Positions 1 through 7,806 of a stretch of 64,000 nt of DNA are shown here, in pieces. Both the position numbers and the translations under genes were made by a program. Numbering within the stretch: position 1 is the first letter of the stretch; each line of letters opens with the position of its first letter. The notes beneath the pieces were generated by a model. It made no database searches. It was not told the origin of the DNA and saw only the letters and a list, made by a program, of their open reading frames with translations. This DNA comes from an uncultured Paracoccaceae bacterium (GTDB lineage: Bacteria; Pseudomonadota; Alphaproteobacteria; Rhodobacterales; Rhodobacteraceae): positions 372,001 to 436,000 of the forward strand of contig CANMKS010000001.1 of assembly GCA_947498645.1 (NCBI GenBank), read 5' to 3'.

Positions 1-58
1 CGGCACCACCTTCGCAGCCAATGCAGACCGTCACAGGGGGGCTGGTTTTTTGGTCCAT
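1..58 (-). CDS. DUF1636 family metal-binding protein, N-terminal fragment
   Basis: Only the first 19 codons lie in the window. They read MDQKTSPPVTVCIGCEGGA, the typical start of the DUF1636 family, small proteins with a CxxC pair and a predicted metal or Fe-S site that are often found beside cobalamin genes. A GAGGT ribosome site lies a few bases upstream of the ATG at 58. The gene is divergent from cobW, so 59-323 must carry control signals for both. The role in cobalt handling is an inference from context. The rest of the gene lies outside the window. Confidence 0.75.
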   Translation of the reverse strand, partial: MDQKTSPPVTVCIGCEGGA

Positions 59-113
59 CTTCATACCTCAGACGTACCCTCAACGGGACGCAAACAAAAG
101 CAGGAGAATTTCG

Positions 114-254
114 GTGAAAGGGATCACACTCGGGGTGGCCGGTCTTGCTGCTGGCGAGGTGACGATCCACGTCTATCGGGGGGGCAACGATCACAAGGTC
201 TGGATGATCGATGGCGCGCCGCTATTCGTCGAGAAATCCTTTGTGATTGAATAG
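114..254 (+). CDS. possible 46-residue protein, unrecognised
   Basis: This short GTG-initiated frame lies between the divergent DUF1636 and cobW genes. AGGAGA precedes the GTG by 6 bases, and the product starts MKGITLGVAGLAAGEVTIHV. It resembles no family I know. The upstream in-frame extension (from 21) runs into the DUF1636 gene on the other strand and is not credible. It could be a chance frame inside a leader or promoter region. No cobalamin riboswitch B12 box (GCCACTG) is visible here on either strand. Confidence 0.25.
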   Translation: MKGITLGVAGLAAGEVTIHVYRGGNDHKVWMIDGAPLFVEKSFVIE

Positions 255-323
255 GTCTCTTGCAACTTGCCCAAATGGGCGCGACAACATCCATTGCCAT
301 CGATTTACCAAGGGGTTCACACC

Positions 324-1385
324 ATGCCTGCCAAGATACCTGCCACCGTTGTCACCGGTTTTCTGGGCGCCGGGAAAACGACCTTGATCCGGCATATGTT
401 GCAGAATGCGCAGGGCAAGAAAATCGCGCTGATCATCAATGAATTCGGTGACCTTGGGGTCGATGGTGACATCCTCAAAGGGTGCGGGGATGAGGTCTGC
501 ACAGAAGACGATATTGTGGAACTGTCCAATGGCTGTATCTGCTGTACCGTTGCTGATGATTTCATACCGACGATGGAGGCATTGCTGGCCCGGCCAGACA
601 AACCCGATCACATCGTGATCGAAACCTCCGGCCTTGCCCTGCCGCAGCCACTGGTCCGTGCCTTCAACTGGCCCGGTATTTCCACAAAAGTCACCGTCGA
701 TGGCGTCGTGACCGTTGTGGATGGGCGCGCCGTCCACGACGGCCAGTTTGCGCATAACGTGGCAGCAGTTGACGCCCAGCGCGCGCAGGATGAAAATCTT
801 GATCACGAAACGCCACTGTCAGAACTGTTCGAGGATCAGATCGCCTGTGCGGATATGATCGTGGTGAACAAAACCGACCTCCTGGCTGCATCAGAGGCGG
901 ACGCGCTGTCATCAAAACTCAAGGCAGAGTCCCGCGATGGAGTGCAGGTGGTGAAAGCCTCCATGGGCGCATTGCCCGTTGACGTGCTGCTTGGCCAAGG
1001 CATTGGGGCTGAGGGCGATCTTGAGGCACGTCACGAGGTTCACCACCATCACCACCACGATGATGACGAGGAGGATCACGACCATGAACATGAGCATGGC
1101 CATGATGAGTTCGAAAGCTTTATCGTGACACGCGGCGAAATTGCGGATGCCAATGCTTTCGCCGAACAGGTTGCCGATGTGATCCGGGCCAACAACATCC
1201 TGCGCCTCAAAGGTTTCGTCGCCATCGCGGGCAAGCCGATGCGCCTCACGCTGCAAGCCGTCGGCCCGCGTGTGGACACATATTTCGACCAGCCTTTTGG
1301 CGACGCCCCGCGCGAAACGCGGCTTGTGGTCATCGGAGAGGCGGGCCTTGATCAGGCCGGGATCGCAGCCGCCTTGCAAGCATGA
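324..1385 (+). CDS. cobW: CobW, GTP-dependent metal chaperone of cobalamin synthesis
   Basis: This 353-residue G3E-family GTPase is thought to deliver cobalt to the CobNST cobaltochelatase (known of the family). Visible motifs are Walker A GFLGAGKTT (about residues 12-20), the metal-binding CICC (71-74) after ELSNG, NKTD near 180, and a strongly His/Asp/Glu-rich linker near 237-262, followed by the CobW C-terminal domain. A longer in-frame start at 267 exists. ATG 324 is preferred because the product begins MPAKIPATVVTG, directly before the Walker A motif. Its stop overlaps the next start (ATGA). It is co-directional with cobN and divergent from DUF1636. Confidence 0.93.
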   Translation: MPAKIPATVVTGFLGAGKTTLIRHMLQNAQGKKIALIINEFGDLGVDGDILKGCGDEVCTEDDIVELSNGCICCTVADDFIPTMEALLARPDKPDHIVIETSGLALPQPLVRAFNWPGISTKVTVDGVVTVVDGRAVHDGQFAHNVAAVDAQRAQDENLDHETPLSELFEDQIACADMIVVNKTDLLAASEADALSSKLKAESRDGVQVVKASMGALPVDVLLGQGIGAEGDLEARHEVHHHHHHDDDEEDHDHEHEHGHDEFESFIVTRGEIADANAFAEQVADVIRANNILRLKGFVAIAGKPMRLTLQAVGPRVDTYFDQPFGDAPRETRLVVIGEAGLDQAGIAAALQA

Positions 1386-1831
1386 TCATTGTTGAGCGCA
1401 GCGACCCACGCGAGGCCGGTGCGGCAACCTTGCTGCAACAAAGCCATGCGCTGATGGAAAGCCTCTTTCCGCCAGAGGATAATTTCTACCTCGACGTAGA
1501 GAGCCTCACAGCACCCCATATCCATTTCTTCACCGCGCGCGATGGTGACTTGATCTGCGGCACCGGCGCCTTGGCGGTGAAAGACGGTTACGGAGAGGTG
1601 AAATCCATGTTTGTCGCCGAGGAAGCGCGCGGCAAAGGTGTGGCCGACGCCCTGCTGCGACAGATCGAGGATCAGGCGCGTGAAGAAAACCTACCCCTTC
1701 TGAAACTGGAGACAGGCAACGTCCTGCACGCCGCACACCGGCTTTATCGGCGGCACGGCTTCACCGATTGCGGCGTGTTCGGCGCGTATAAGGCGGCAAA
1801 CAGCTCTATCTTCATGGAAAAAACACTGTGA
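1382..1831 (+). CDS. GNAT family N-acetyltransferase
   Basis: This 149-residue protein has the acetyl-CoA binding motif A of GNAT enzymes: VKSMFVAEEARGKGVADALL near residues 74-93, with the R-G-K-G-V-A loop. It carries the usual C-terminal LYRRHGF segment. Acceptor substrate is unknown. Its ATG overlaps the cobW stop by four bases, which implies translational coupling. Such GNATs often ride next to cobW without a demonstrated role in cobalamin synthesis. Confidence 0.85.
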   Translation: MIIVERSDPREAGAATLLQQSHALMESLFPPEDNFYLDVESLTAPHIHFFTARDGDLICGTGALAVKDGYGEVKSMFVAEEARGKGVADALLRQIEDQAREENLPLLKLETGNVLHAAHRLYRRHGFTDCGVFGAYKAANSSIFMEKTL

Positions 1832-1833
1832 GC

Positions 1834-1998
1834 CTAACCGGCCTTCTTTGCCTCTGCCGCGGCTTTCATCCGCGCGAGCAACGCGTCTTTGCTGGCGCGC
1901 TGACCAAATGGCCTTTTCTTGGATCCATGTGCGTTATGTTCAAGATGTTTTGGTGCTTTCTTACCCAATTTCGGCGCTCCTGCGGCTTTGTAATCCAT
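1834..1998 (-). CDS. small basic hypothetical protein (54 aa)
   Basis: Reading the minus strand from ATG 1998 to TAG 1834 gives a 54-residue, very Lys/Ala-rich product beginning MDYKAAGAPKLGKKAPKHLE and ending AAAEAKKAG. I favour it as a real gene because the composition is coherent, it fits exactly between the GNAT stop (1831) and cobN, and the + strand frames over the same interval look random. No domain is recognised. The composition suggests nucleic-acid or ribosome contact, which is an inference only. It lies antisense to the cobN leader. Confidence 0.6.
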   Translation of the reverse strand: MDYKAAGAPKLGKKAPKHLEHNAHGSKKRPFGQRASKDALLARMKAAAEAKKAG

Positions 1999-2045
1999 GG
2001 TCGTAATCCTTTGTTCACGCAGCCTCTAACATGGGGGACGCTCTG

Positions 2046-5000
2046 ATGCACCTGCTAGCGGCAACCCCAGGCGCAATCTCTGACGGGACAGAGCCGGTTG
2101 ATCTGGGCCAGACCCCATCGGATGTGGTGATCATCTCTGCCGCCGATACCGAACTGGCCGCCCTTTCTGACGCACGGGCGGAAATGGAAAACCCTCCCGG
2201 CCTGCGCCTCGCCAACATGATGCACCTGACGCACCCCATGTCGGTTGACCTGCATCTGGACGATTGCGCCACAAAATCACGATTGGTGGTTGCACGTATC
2301 CTTGGTGGAGCCGGATACTGGAAGTACGGATTGACCCAATTTGCAGCGCGCCTGCGCGAGGCTGGCATCCCATTCGCGGCCCTGCCCGGCGACGACAAAC
2401 CAGACCAGGAGCTACGCGAGCTTTCGACGGTCACGGGCGAAGACTATGACACGCTTTGGGCCTACTTCGTCGAGGGCGGACCACAAAACAGCACCAACCT
2501 GTTGGCCTACGCCAAATCGATGCTGGAAGGTGGCGAAAAACCTGCCAGCCCTGCGCCATTGCTACGGGCAGGTGTTTACTGGCCGGGTGCAGGTATCGCG
2601 GATCTGGCCGCCGCAAAAACAGGCTGGACCGACGGCGCACCCATTGTCCCCATCGTCTTCTACCGCGCGCTGGTGCAAGGCGGCGGGCTGAACCCCATCA
2701 ACCGCCTCACGCGCAGCCTGTCGCGCGCCGGGCTGAACCCGCTGCCGATCTTTGTGGCCAGTCTCAAAGACCCGGTGAGCACGGCAACCCTGCATCATCT
2801 GTTCGCAGAAGCCCCGCCAGAGGTTATCCTGAACTGCACCGCCTTCGCCGTGGGCAGCCCGCATGACGGCGATGACAGCCCGCAGAACCCCTTGCTGGCC
2901 AATCATGCGCCCATCTTTCAGGTCATCCTCTCGGGCGCATCAGAAGCGTCGTGGGCCGAAGGCCTGCACGGCCTTACCGCCCGCGACATTGCCATGAACG
3001 TGGCCCTGCCAGAGGTGGACGGGCGTATCCTGTCCCGCGCCGTCAGCTTCAAGGGCGAGGCGTTCTTTGACGAGGCAACAGAATGCCCGATCGCCACCTA
3101 TCAGGCACGCGGCGACCGGGTGGATTTCGTCACACAGCTGACCAAAGGATGGACAGATCTGCGGCGCACGCCCGCTGCTGACAAGAAAACGGCGCTGATC
3201 CTCGCCAACTACCCCAACAAGGACGGCAGGCTGGCAAATGGTGTGGGCCTCGATACGCCCGCGGCAACGGTTCACGTGCTCAATCTGCTGAAGGCTGAAG
3301 GGCATGACGTCGCACCACCCGCCGACAGCGGCACCCTCATGGCGCAAATCATGGCCGGTCCGACAAACTGGCTCACCGACCGCGCCGACAAGGACGGCGG
3401 CGAGGTGCTGCCCCTCGATCTTTACACGCAATACTTCGAAGCGCTCCCTTGGGACATCAAAGAACAAATCACCACCCGTTGGGGCACACCCGACCAGGAT
3501 CCCTTTCTGCGTCCGATCAAACTTCCGCCGGAGGCTCCGACCAGCGCCACAAACTCAGGTTTCGCGCTGAGCATCCACCGCTTCGGCAATGCGGTTGTGG
3601 GTTTGCAACCCGCGCGTGGCTACAACATCGATCCGACCGATACCTATCATTCTCCCGATCTTGTCCCGCCGCACAATTATCTCGCCTTCTACTTCTGGCT
3701 GCGGCACCACTGGGGCGCGGATGCCATCGTGCACATGGGCAAACATGGCAATCTGGAATGGCTTCCCGGCAAGGCGGTGGCGTTGTCGGAAACCTGCTGG
3801 CCCGAAGCCGTCTTCGGCCCCACCCCGCATATCTACCCTTTCATCGTGAACGACCCAGGCGAAGGCACTCAGGCCAAACGCCGCACATCTGCGGTGATTA
3901 TTGACCACCTGACCCCGCCACTGACACGGGCAGAAAGTTACGGACCACTGCGCGACCTCGAAGCCTTGGTTGACGAATACTACGAAGCCGCAGGCGTCGA
4001 CCCGCGCCGGATCGACCATCTGCGCCGCGAAATCCTGTCTCTTTCGGACGTGACCGGCCTGGCCAAAGACGCAGGATTTACCGGGGACAAGGACGGTGAT
4101 CTGGGCAAACTGGATGCCTACCTTTGCGAATTAAAAGAGGCCCAAATCCGCGACGGGCTGCATATCTTTGGACAGTCACCGAACGGGCAACAAGAACGCG
4201 ACCTTGCCATCGCGCTGGCGCGTGTCCCGCGGGGCGACGGCAAAAACGAAAACGGCTCACTCCTGCGGGCGCTGGCCACCGATCTGAACCTCAGCATTGA
4301 CCCGCTTGATTGCGATATGACAGGCACACCGCCTGAAAGGCCAGACGCCCTGGCCGATGGAACGACATGGCGCACGAACGGCGACACGATTGAGAAGCTC
4401 GAAGCCCTCTCCCAACGCATCATCACCCACGAAGGCAGCCCGCCAGGACCGATGAGCGCGGCCGTACTCGCGGAAATTCAGACACACATCCTGCCAACGG
4501 TCCAGGCCTGTGGCGCTGCCGAAGGCACCGCCCTGCTCGCCGCGCTCTCTGGCCATTTCGTACCACCCGGCCCCTCCGGCGCGCCCACGCGGGGGCGCAT
4601 GGATGTTTTGCCCACGGGCCGCAACTTCTATTCTGTTGACAGCCGCGCAGTACCCACCCCCACCGCTTGGGCGCTGGGGTGGAAGTCCGCCAATCTGCTG
4701 ATCGAAAAACACCTGCAAGATCACGGCGACTGGCCGCGCAGCATGTTGGTCACTGCCTGGGGTACCGCCAATATGCGCACCGGTGGCGATGACATCGCGC
4801 AAGCCCTCGCACTCATGGGGGTCAAGCCCACATGGGACAGCGCCAACCGCCGTGTCACGGGGTTTGAGGTGCTGCCGCAATCGGTGCTGGGCCGTCCGCG
4901 TGTCGACGTCACGCTGCGCATCTCCGGCTTTTTCCGCGACGCCTTTCCGCAATTGATCGCTCTGGTCGATAGCGCGGCCCGCGCGGTGCAGGACCTTGAC

Positions 5001-5744
5001 GAACCCGCCGACCTTAACCAAGCCGCAGCGCGCGCCAAAACAGGCGAAGATCGCACCCGAGTCTTTGGCTCCAAACCCGGCGCATATGGCGCAGGCCTGC
5101 AAGCATTGATCGACGAACGTATCTGGGCCGACAAAACCGATTTTGCCGAGGCCTATTTGGAATGGGGCAGCTACGCCTATGGCCAAGGCGCAGAAGGCCG
5201 CAAGGCCCGCACCGCCTTTGAAGAACGTCTGGGGCAGGCCGAAGCTGTCGTGCAAAATCAGGACAACCGCGAACACGATATTCTGGACAGCGACGACTAT
5301 TATCAATTCGAAGGCGGCGCCGCGGCAGCCATCAGCACCCTGCAAGGCCAGGATCGTCCGATCTATCACAACGATCATTCGCGCCCCGAAAGGCCCGTTA
5401 TCCGGACGTTGGACGATGAAATCGGGCGCGTCGTGCGCAGCCGCGTCGTCAATCCCAAATGGATCGACGGCGTGAAACGCCACGGCTACAAAGGCGCGTT
5501 CGAAATCGCGGCAACAGTCGACTACCTCTTCGCCTTTGCGGCCACGACAGGGGCCGTGCGCAACCATCATTTCGATCTGGTCGAAGAGGCCTTCATCAAA
5601 GACGATACCACCCGCGATTTCATCGCCGACGCCAACGCCCCGGCGCTCAGGGAAATCGCGCAACGCTTGCAAGAGGCCATCGACCGTAATCTCTGGCAAC
5701 CGAAATCAAATTCCGCCCGTGCCCGCATTGCAGGGTTACTGTAG
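2046..5744 (+). CDS. cobN: Cobaltochelatase subunit CobN
   Basis: This 1232-residue protein is the large subunit of the ATP-dependent CobNST chelatase, which inserts cobalt into hydrogenobyrinate a,c-diamide in the aerobic pathway (family knowledge). The product starts MHLLAATPGAI and carries CobN/magnesium-chelatase H features such as MGKHGNLEWLPGKAVALS, which sits near residue 560. ATG 2046 is preferred over an in-frame ATG at 2031 because GGGGGAC lies 8 bases upstream and family members start at this position. cobST are not in the window. The TAG stop lies inside a palindromic repeat that begins at 5741. A long antisense frame (4257-5699) is a shadow. Confidence 0.95.
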   Translation: MHLLAATPGAISDGTEPVDLGQTPSDVVIISAADTELAALSDARAEMENPPGLRLANMMHLTHPMSVDLHLDDCATKSRLVVARILGGAGYWKYGLTQFAARLREAGIPFAALPGDDKPDQELRELSTVTGEDYDTLWAYFVEGGPQNSTNLLAYAKSMLEGGEKPASPAPLLRAGVYWPGAGIADLAAAKTGWTDGAPIVPIVFYRALVQGGGLNPINRLTRSLSRAGLNPLPIFVASLKDPVSTATLHHLFAEAPPEVILNCTAFAVGSPHDGDDSPQNPLLANHAPIFQVILSGASEASWAEGLHGLTARDIAMNVALPEVDGRILSRAVSFKGEAFFDEATECPIATYQARGDRVDFVTQLTKGWTDLRRTPAADKKTALILANYPNKDGRLANGVGLDTPAATVHVLNLLKAEGHDVAPPADSGTLMAQIMAGPTNWLTDRADKDGGEVLPLDLYTQYFEALPWDIKEQITTRWGTPDQDPFLRPIKLPPEAPTSATNSGFALSIHRFGNAVVGLQPARGYNIDPTDTYHSPDLVPPHNYLAFYFWLRHHWGADAIVHMGKHGNLEWLPGKAVALSETCWPEAVFGPTPHIYPFIVNDPGEGTQAKRRTSAVIIDHLTPPLTRAESYGPLRDLEALVDEYYEAAGVDPRRIDHLRREILSLSDVTGLAKDAGFTGDKDGDLGKLDAYLCELKEAQIRDGLHIFGQSPNGQQERDLAIALARVPRGDGKNENGSLLRALATDLNLSIDPLDCDMTGTPPERPDALADGTTWRTNGDTIEKLEALSQRIITHEGSPPGPMSAAVLAEIQTHILPTVQACGAAEGTALLAALSGHFVPPGPSGAPTRGRMDVLPTGRNFYSVDSRAVPTPTAWALGWKSANLLIEKHLQDHGDWPRSMLVTAWGTANMRTGGDDIAQALALMGVKPTWDSANRRVTGFEVLPQSVLGRPRVDVTLRISGFFRDAFPQLIALVDSAARAVQDLDEPADLNQAAARAKTGEDRTRVFGSKPGAYGAGLQALIDERIWADKTDFAEAYLEWGSYAYGQGAEGRKARTAFEERLGQAEAVVQNQDNREHDILDSDDYYQFEGGAAAAISTLQGQDRPIYHNDHSRPERPVIRTLDDEIGRVVRSRVVNPKWIDGVKRHGYKGAFEIAATVDYLFAFAATTGAVRNHHFDLVEEAFIKDDTTRDFIADANAPALREIAQRLQEAIDRNLWQPKSNSARARIAGLL

Positions 5745-5762
5745 GGTGGGTGCAACCCACGC
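5741..5762 (+). repeat. REP-like palindromic element overlapping the cobN stop
   Basis: A 22-base unit starts with GTAGGGTGGGT and contains a GTGGGT-GCA-ACCCAC hairpin (5746-5760). The TAG at 5742-5744 is the cobN stop codon. The element fills most of the 34 bases between cobN and cobO. The same unit, as an inverted pair, occurs at 62666-62735, where it ends ribA. The GTAG head resembles REP sequences mobilised by RAYT transposases in other bacteria. No such transposase is in the window. Confidence 0.75.
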
Positions 5763-5778
5763 ATCGAAAGGGAAACAC

Positions 5779-6414
5779 ATGACCGAAGACGCAACACCAA
5801 ACACCCCGGCCAGCGGCGATGATCGCCACGCCATGAAGATGGCCAAGAAAAAGGCCGCACGCGACAAGATCATGGCGACCAAGACCGACAAAAAGGGGCT
5901 GGTCATCGTCCACACAGGCAAGGGCAAGGGCAAATCCTCTGCCGCCTTCGGGATGATCTTCCGCTGTATCGCCCACGACATGAAATGCGCGGTTGTTCAG
6001 TTCATCAAGGGGGGCATGTCGACAGGTGAACGTGATCTGATCCTCGCCAAATTCACCGACACCTGCGCGTTTCACACGATGGGCGAAGGGTTTACCTGGG
6101 AAACACAGGACAAATCCCGCGATACTGAAATGGCGCAGGCGGCATGGGCAAAAGCCAAGGAACTGATCCTCGATGAAAGCAACCACATGGTTCTGCTTGA
6201 CGAGATCAACATCGCGATCCGCTATGACTATGTGAGCGCTGCCGAGGTTGTCGCGTTCCTGCGCGATCACAAACCCGAAATGACGCATGTTGTGTTGACG
6301 GGCCGCAACGCACACGAAGACCTGATCGAACTGGCCGATCTGGTGACGGAAATGGAATTGGTCAAGCACCCGTTCCGCTCTGGCATCAAGGCGCAGATCG
6401 GCGTGGAATACTGA
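5779..6414 (+). CDS. cobO: CobO, cob(I)yrinic acid a,c-diamide adenosyltransferase
   Basis: This 211-residue protein transfers the adenosyl group from ATP to corrinoid cobalt. It has the P-loop VHTGKGKGKSSAA near residue 46, VVQFIKGG, the WETQDK segment and the terminal HPFRSGIKAQIGVEY typical of CobO/BtuR (CobA type). ATG 5779 is chosen because the product begins MTEDATPN and family members have this length. Upstream codons of the open frame overlap cobN and the repeat. The Lys-rich N-terminus (about residues 21-42) is common in the family. A hairpin at 5746-5760 precedes the start and may affect expression. Confidence 0.94.
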   Translation: MTEDATPNTPASGDDRHAMKMAKKKAARDKIMATKTDKKGLVIVHTGKGKGKSSAAFGMIFRCIAHDMKCAVVQFIKGGMSTGERDLILAKFTDTCAFHTMGEGFTWETQDKSRDTEMAQAAWAKAKELILDESNHMVLLDEINIAIRYDYVSAAEVVAFLRDHKPEMTHVVLTGRNAHEDLIELADLVTEMELVKHPFRSGIKAQIGVEY

Positions 6415-6426
6415 TCGGGGGGGCCG

Positions 6427-7086
6427 TTGCTGACACTGAACAAAGAGGACCAGATCGCAACTGGCGTGCAGCGGGCGGTGTACCTGCATCCGCATGACAG
6501 CACGAAACTTGTCAAAGTCCTCAAGCCAGCGCAGGACATGCCCGCCCGCCGCAACTTCAACGGGGTGATGGACAGGCTGTTCCCCAGCACCCGGTTGCGA
6601 CAGGTCCGCAAGGAATATCGCGAATACCTGCGGGTCATGCTGCAACACCCCGAGCCCGATTTTCACGCCCCGTTTTCACATATGTTCGGATTTGCGACGA
6701 CAAATATCGGGCTTGGCTGCATCACCGAACGGGTGAGCGAACCAGACGGCAGCTTGGGTGCAACTGTCGGCAGTCTTGCCAAAACTGGCGCATTGACGGA
6801 CGATGACATTGCCCTGCTGAATGACTGCATCAGCAGAATTTTTCGCTACAACCTGCGCGCCAGCGATATGAACGCCAACAACTTCGTTCTTGGACACCGT
6901 GACGACGGCAGCGGCCCCGGACCCCGCGAATGCGTGCTGGTTGACGGCTTTGGCGATATTCATGCGATCCCTGTACGATCCATGGCAGGATGGTCCAACC
7001 GGATGGGGCTGGATGACAGTTGCGCAAGGCTGGGCCGTAACACAAAACTGCACTGGAACGGCAAAACCCGGCAATTCAGCCGTTGA
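6427..7086 (+). CDS. YrbL-family kinase-like protein
   Basis: This 219-residue protein reads like the PhoP-regulatory-network family YrbL, a diverged protein-kinase fold. It has GVQRAVYLHPHDSTKLVKVL at the N-terminus (glycine-loop and Lys region), a catalytic-loop equivalent SDMNANNFVLG and a DFG equivalent VDGFGD. The substrate is unknown. The start is TTG at 6427, preceded by a G-run that can pair as a ribosome site. It begins 12 bases after cobO and is followed 16 bases later by a Lin0512 gene, so it is inside the cobalamin operon. The role there is not established. Confidence 0.75.
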   Translation: MLTLNKEDQIATGVQRAVYLHPHDSTKLVKVLKPAQDMPARRNFNGVMDRLFPSTRLRQVRKEYREYLRVMLQHPEPDFHAPFSHMFGFATTNIGLGCITERVSEPDGSLGATVGSLAKTGALTDDDIALLNDCISRIFRYNLRASDMNANNFVLGHRDDGSGPGPRECVLVDGFGDIHAIPVRSMAGWSNRMGLDDSCARLGRNTKLHWNGKTRQFSR

Positions 7087-7102
7087 GCCAAGGAAACACA
7101 TC

Positions 7103-7447
7103 ATGCCAAAACACCGCATCCTGACAGAATTCGGCATGGGCACCAGCTTGCGCCGCCAGGACTATACCCAAGCCGCAAGGCGCGGCCTTCAGGACGCGCT
7201 GTGGCATAACTCCATCAATATGGCCGAACTCTTTGGCTTTCCCAAAGAAGCGATGCTGATTGATGTTGAGATCGGCGTGCAGGCGCCTGATCAGGTGGAT
7301 ACCGAAGCGCTCAAAGATATCTTCCCTTATGGCCAGCCTACGATCCGCGTGACCCATGGAGGGCTGGACATACCACGCCCCGATGGAAACCCCACTGTTA
7401 TTGCCAACGTCGCGATCAACGTATCCTTCGAAATGGAGCGCGCGTGA
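7103..7447 (+). CDS. Lin0512-family protein, copy A (degenerate motif)
   Basis: This 114-residue product is a paralogue of the next gene. It keeps the overall pattern (RILTEFGMG, a DYTQAARRGLQDAL helix, a VxxxVQ.PD strand, TxGGL, TVIANVAI). The family's near-invariant N-terminal GxGxDxHG motif is absent: the equivalent residues read GMGTSLRR. ATG 7103 has AAGGAA upstream. Its stop overlaps the next start (TGATG). The function of Lin0512 proteins is unknown. The pair may form a hetero-oligomer (inference). Confidence 0.8.
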   Translation: MPKHRILTEFGMGTSLRRQDYTQAARRGLQDALWHNSINMAELFGFPKEAMLIDVEIGVQAPDQVDTEALKDIFPYGQPTIRVTHGGLDIPRPDGNPTVIANVAINVSFEMERA

Positions 7448-7806
7448 TGGAACAGCGGATCATCATCGAAATGGGCATGGGCAATGACTTGCATGGGATG
7501 GACTATCAAAAGGCGGCCGCCCGCGCGATCGAGGATGCCATCCGTCATGCGACCTTGCCCATCTTTGACAGCATCAATCTGCCGCATACGGAAATGCGGG
7601 TGCAGGTGACAGTCGCCGTGCAAGAGCCCGACAAGATCGACACCGGTGCCCTGACCGCAGGGCTGCCGCGCGGCCGGGCCGAGGTGACAGCGACCAAAGG
7701 CGGGCTGAACGTCCATAACCCGGAAACCGGCGACACCGCCGTTGTCGCCACTGCCGCTGTCGAAGCCTTCCTGCCCTTACAATCCGGCAATTGGGTGCAA
7801 GGCTGA
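7447..7806 (+). CDS. Lin0512-family protein, copy B (intact motif)
   Basis: This 119-residue protein carries GMGNDLHG, matching the GxGxDxHG signature I recall for this uncharacterised family, followed by MDYQKAAARAIEDAI and the TKGGLNVHN segment. GGAG lies upstream of ATG 7447, within the end of copy A, and the stop TGA abuts the bluB ATG with no gap. The tight packing between cobO and bluB argues for a job linked to corrinoid or dimethylbenzimidazole metabolism, but no biochemical function is known to me. Confidence 0.85.
   Translation: MEQRIIIEMGMGNDLHGMDYQKAAARAIEDAIRHATLPIFDSINLPHTEMRVQVTVAVQEPDKIDTGALTAGLPRGRAEVTATKGGLNVHNPETGDTAVVATAAVEAFLPLQSGNWVQG

Noticed and set aside
59-323. Cobalamin riboswitch upstream of cobW
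   Set aside because: The gap before cobW was read on both strands for the B12 box (GCCACTG) and the conserved GGTG-rich core; neither is present.
4257-5699. 480-codon minus-strand frame across cobN
   Set aside because: It is antisense to a strong cobN coding region and has no recognisable domain; high-GC shadow.
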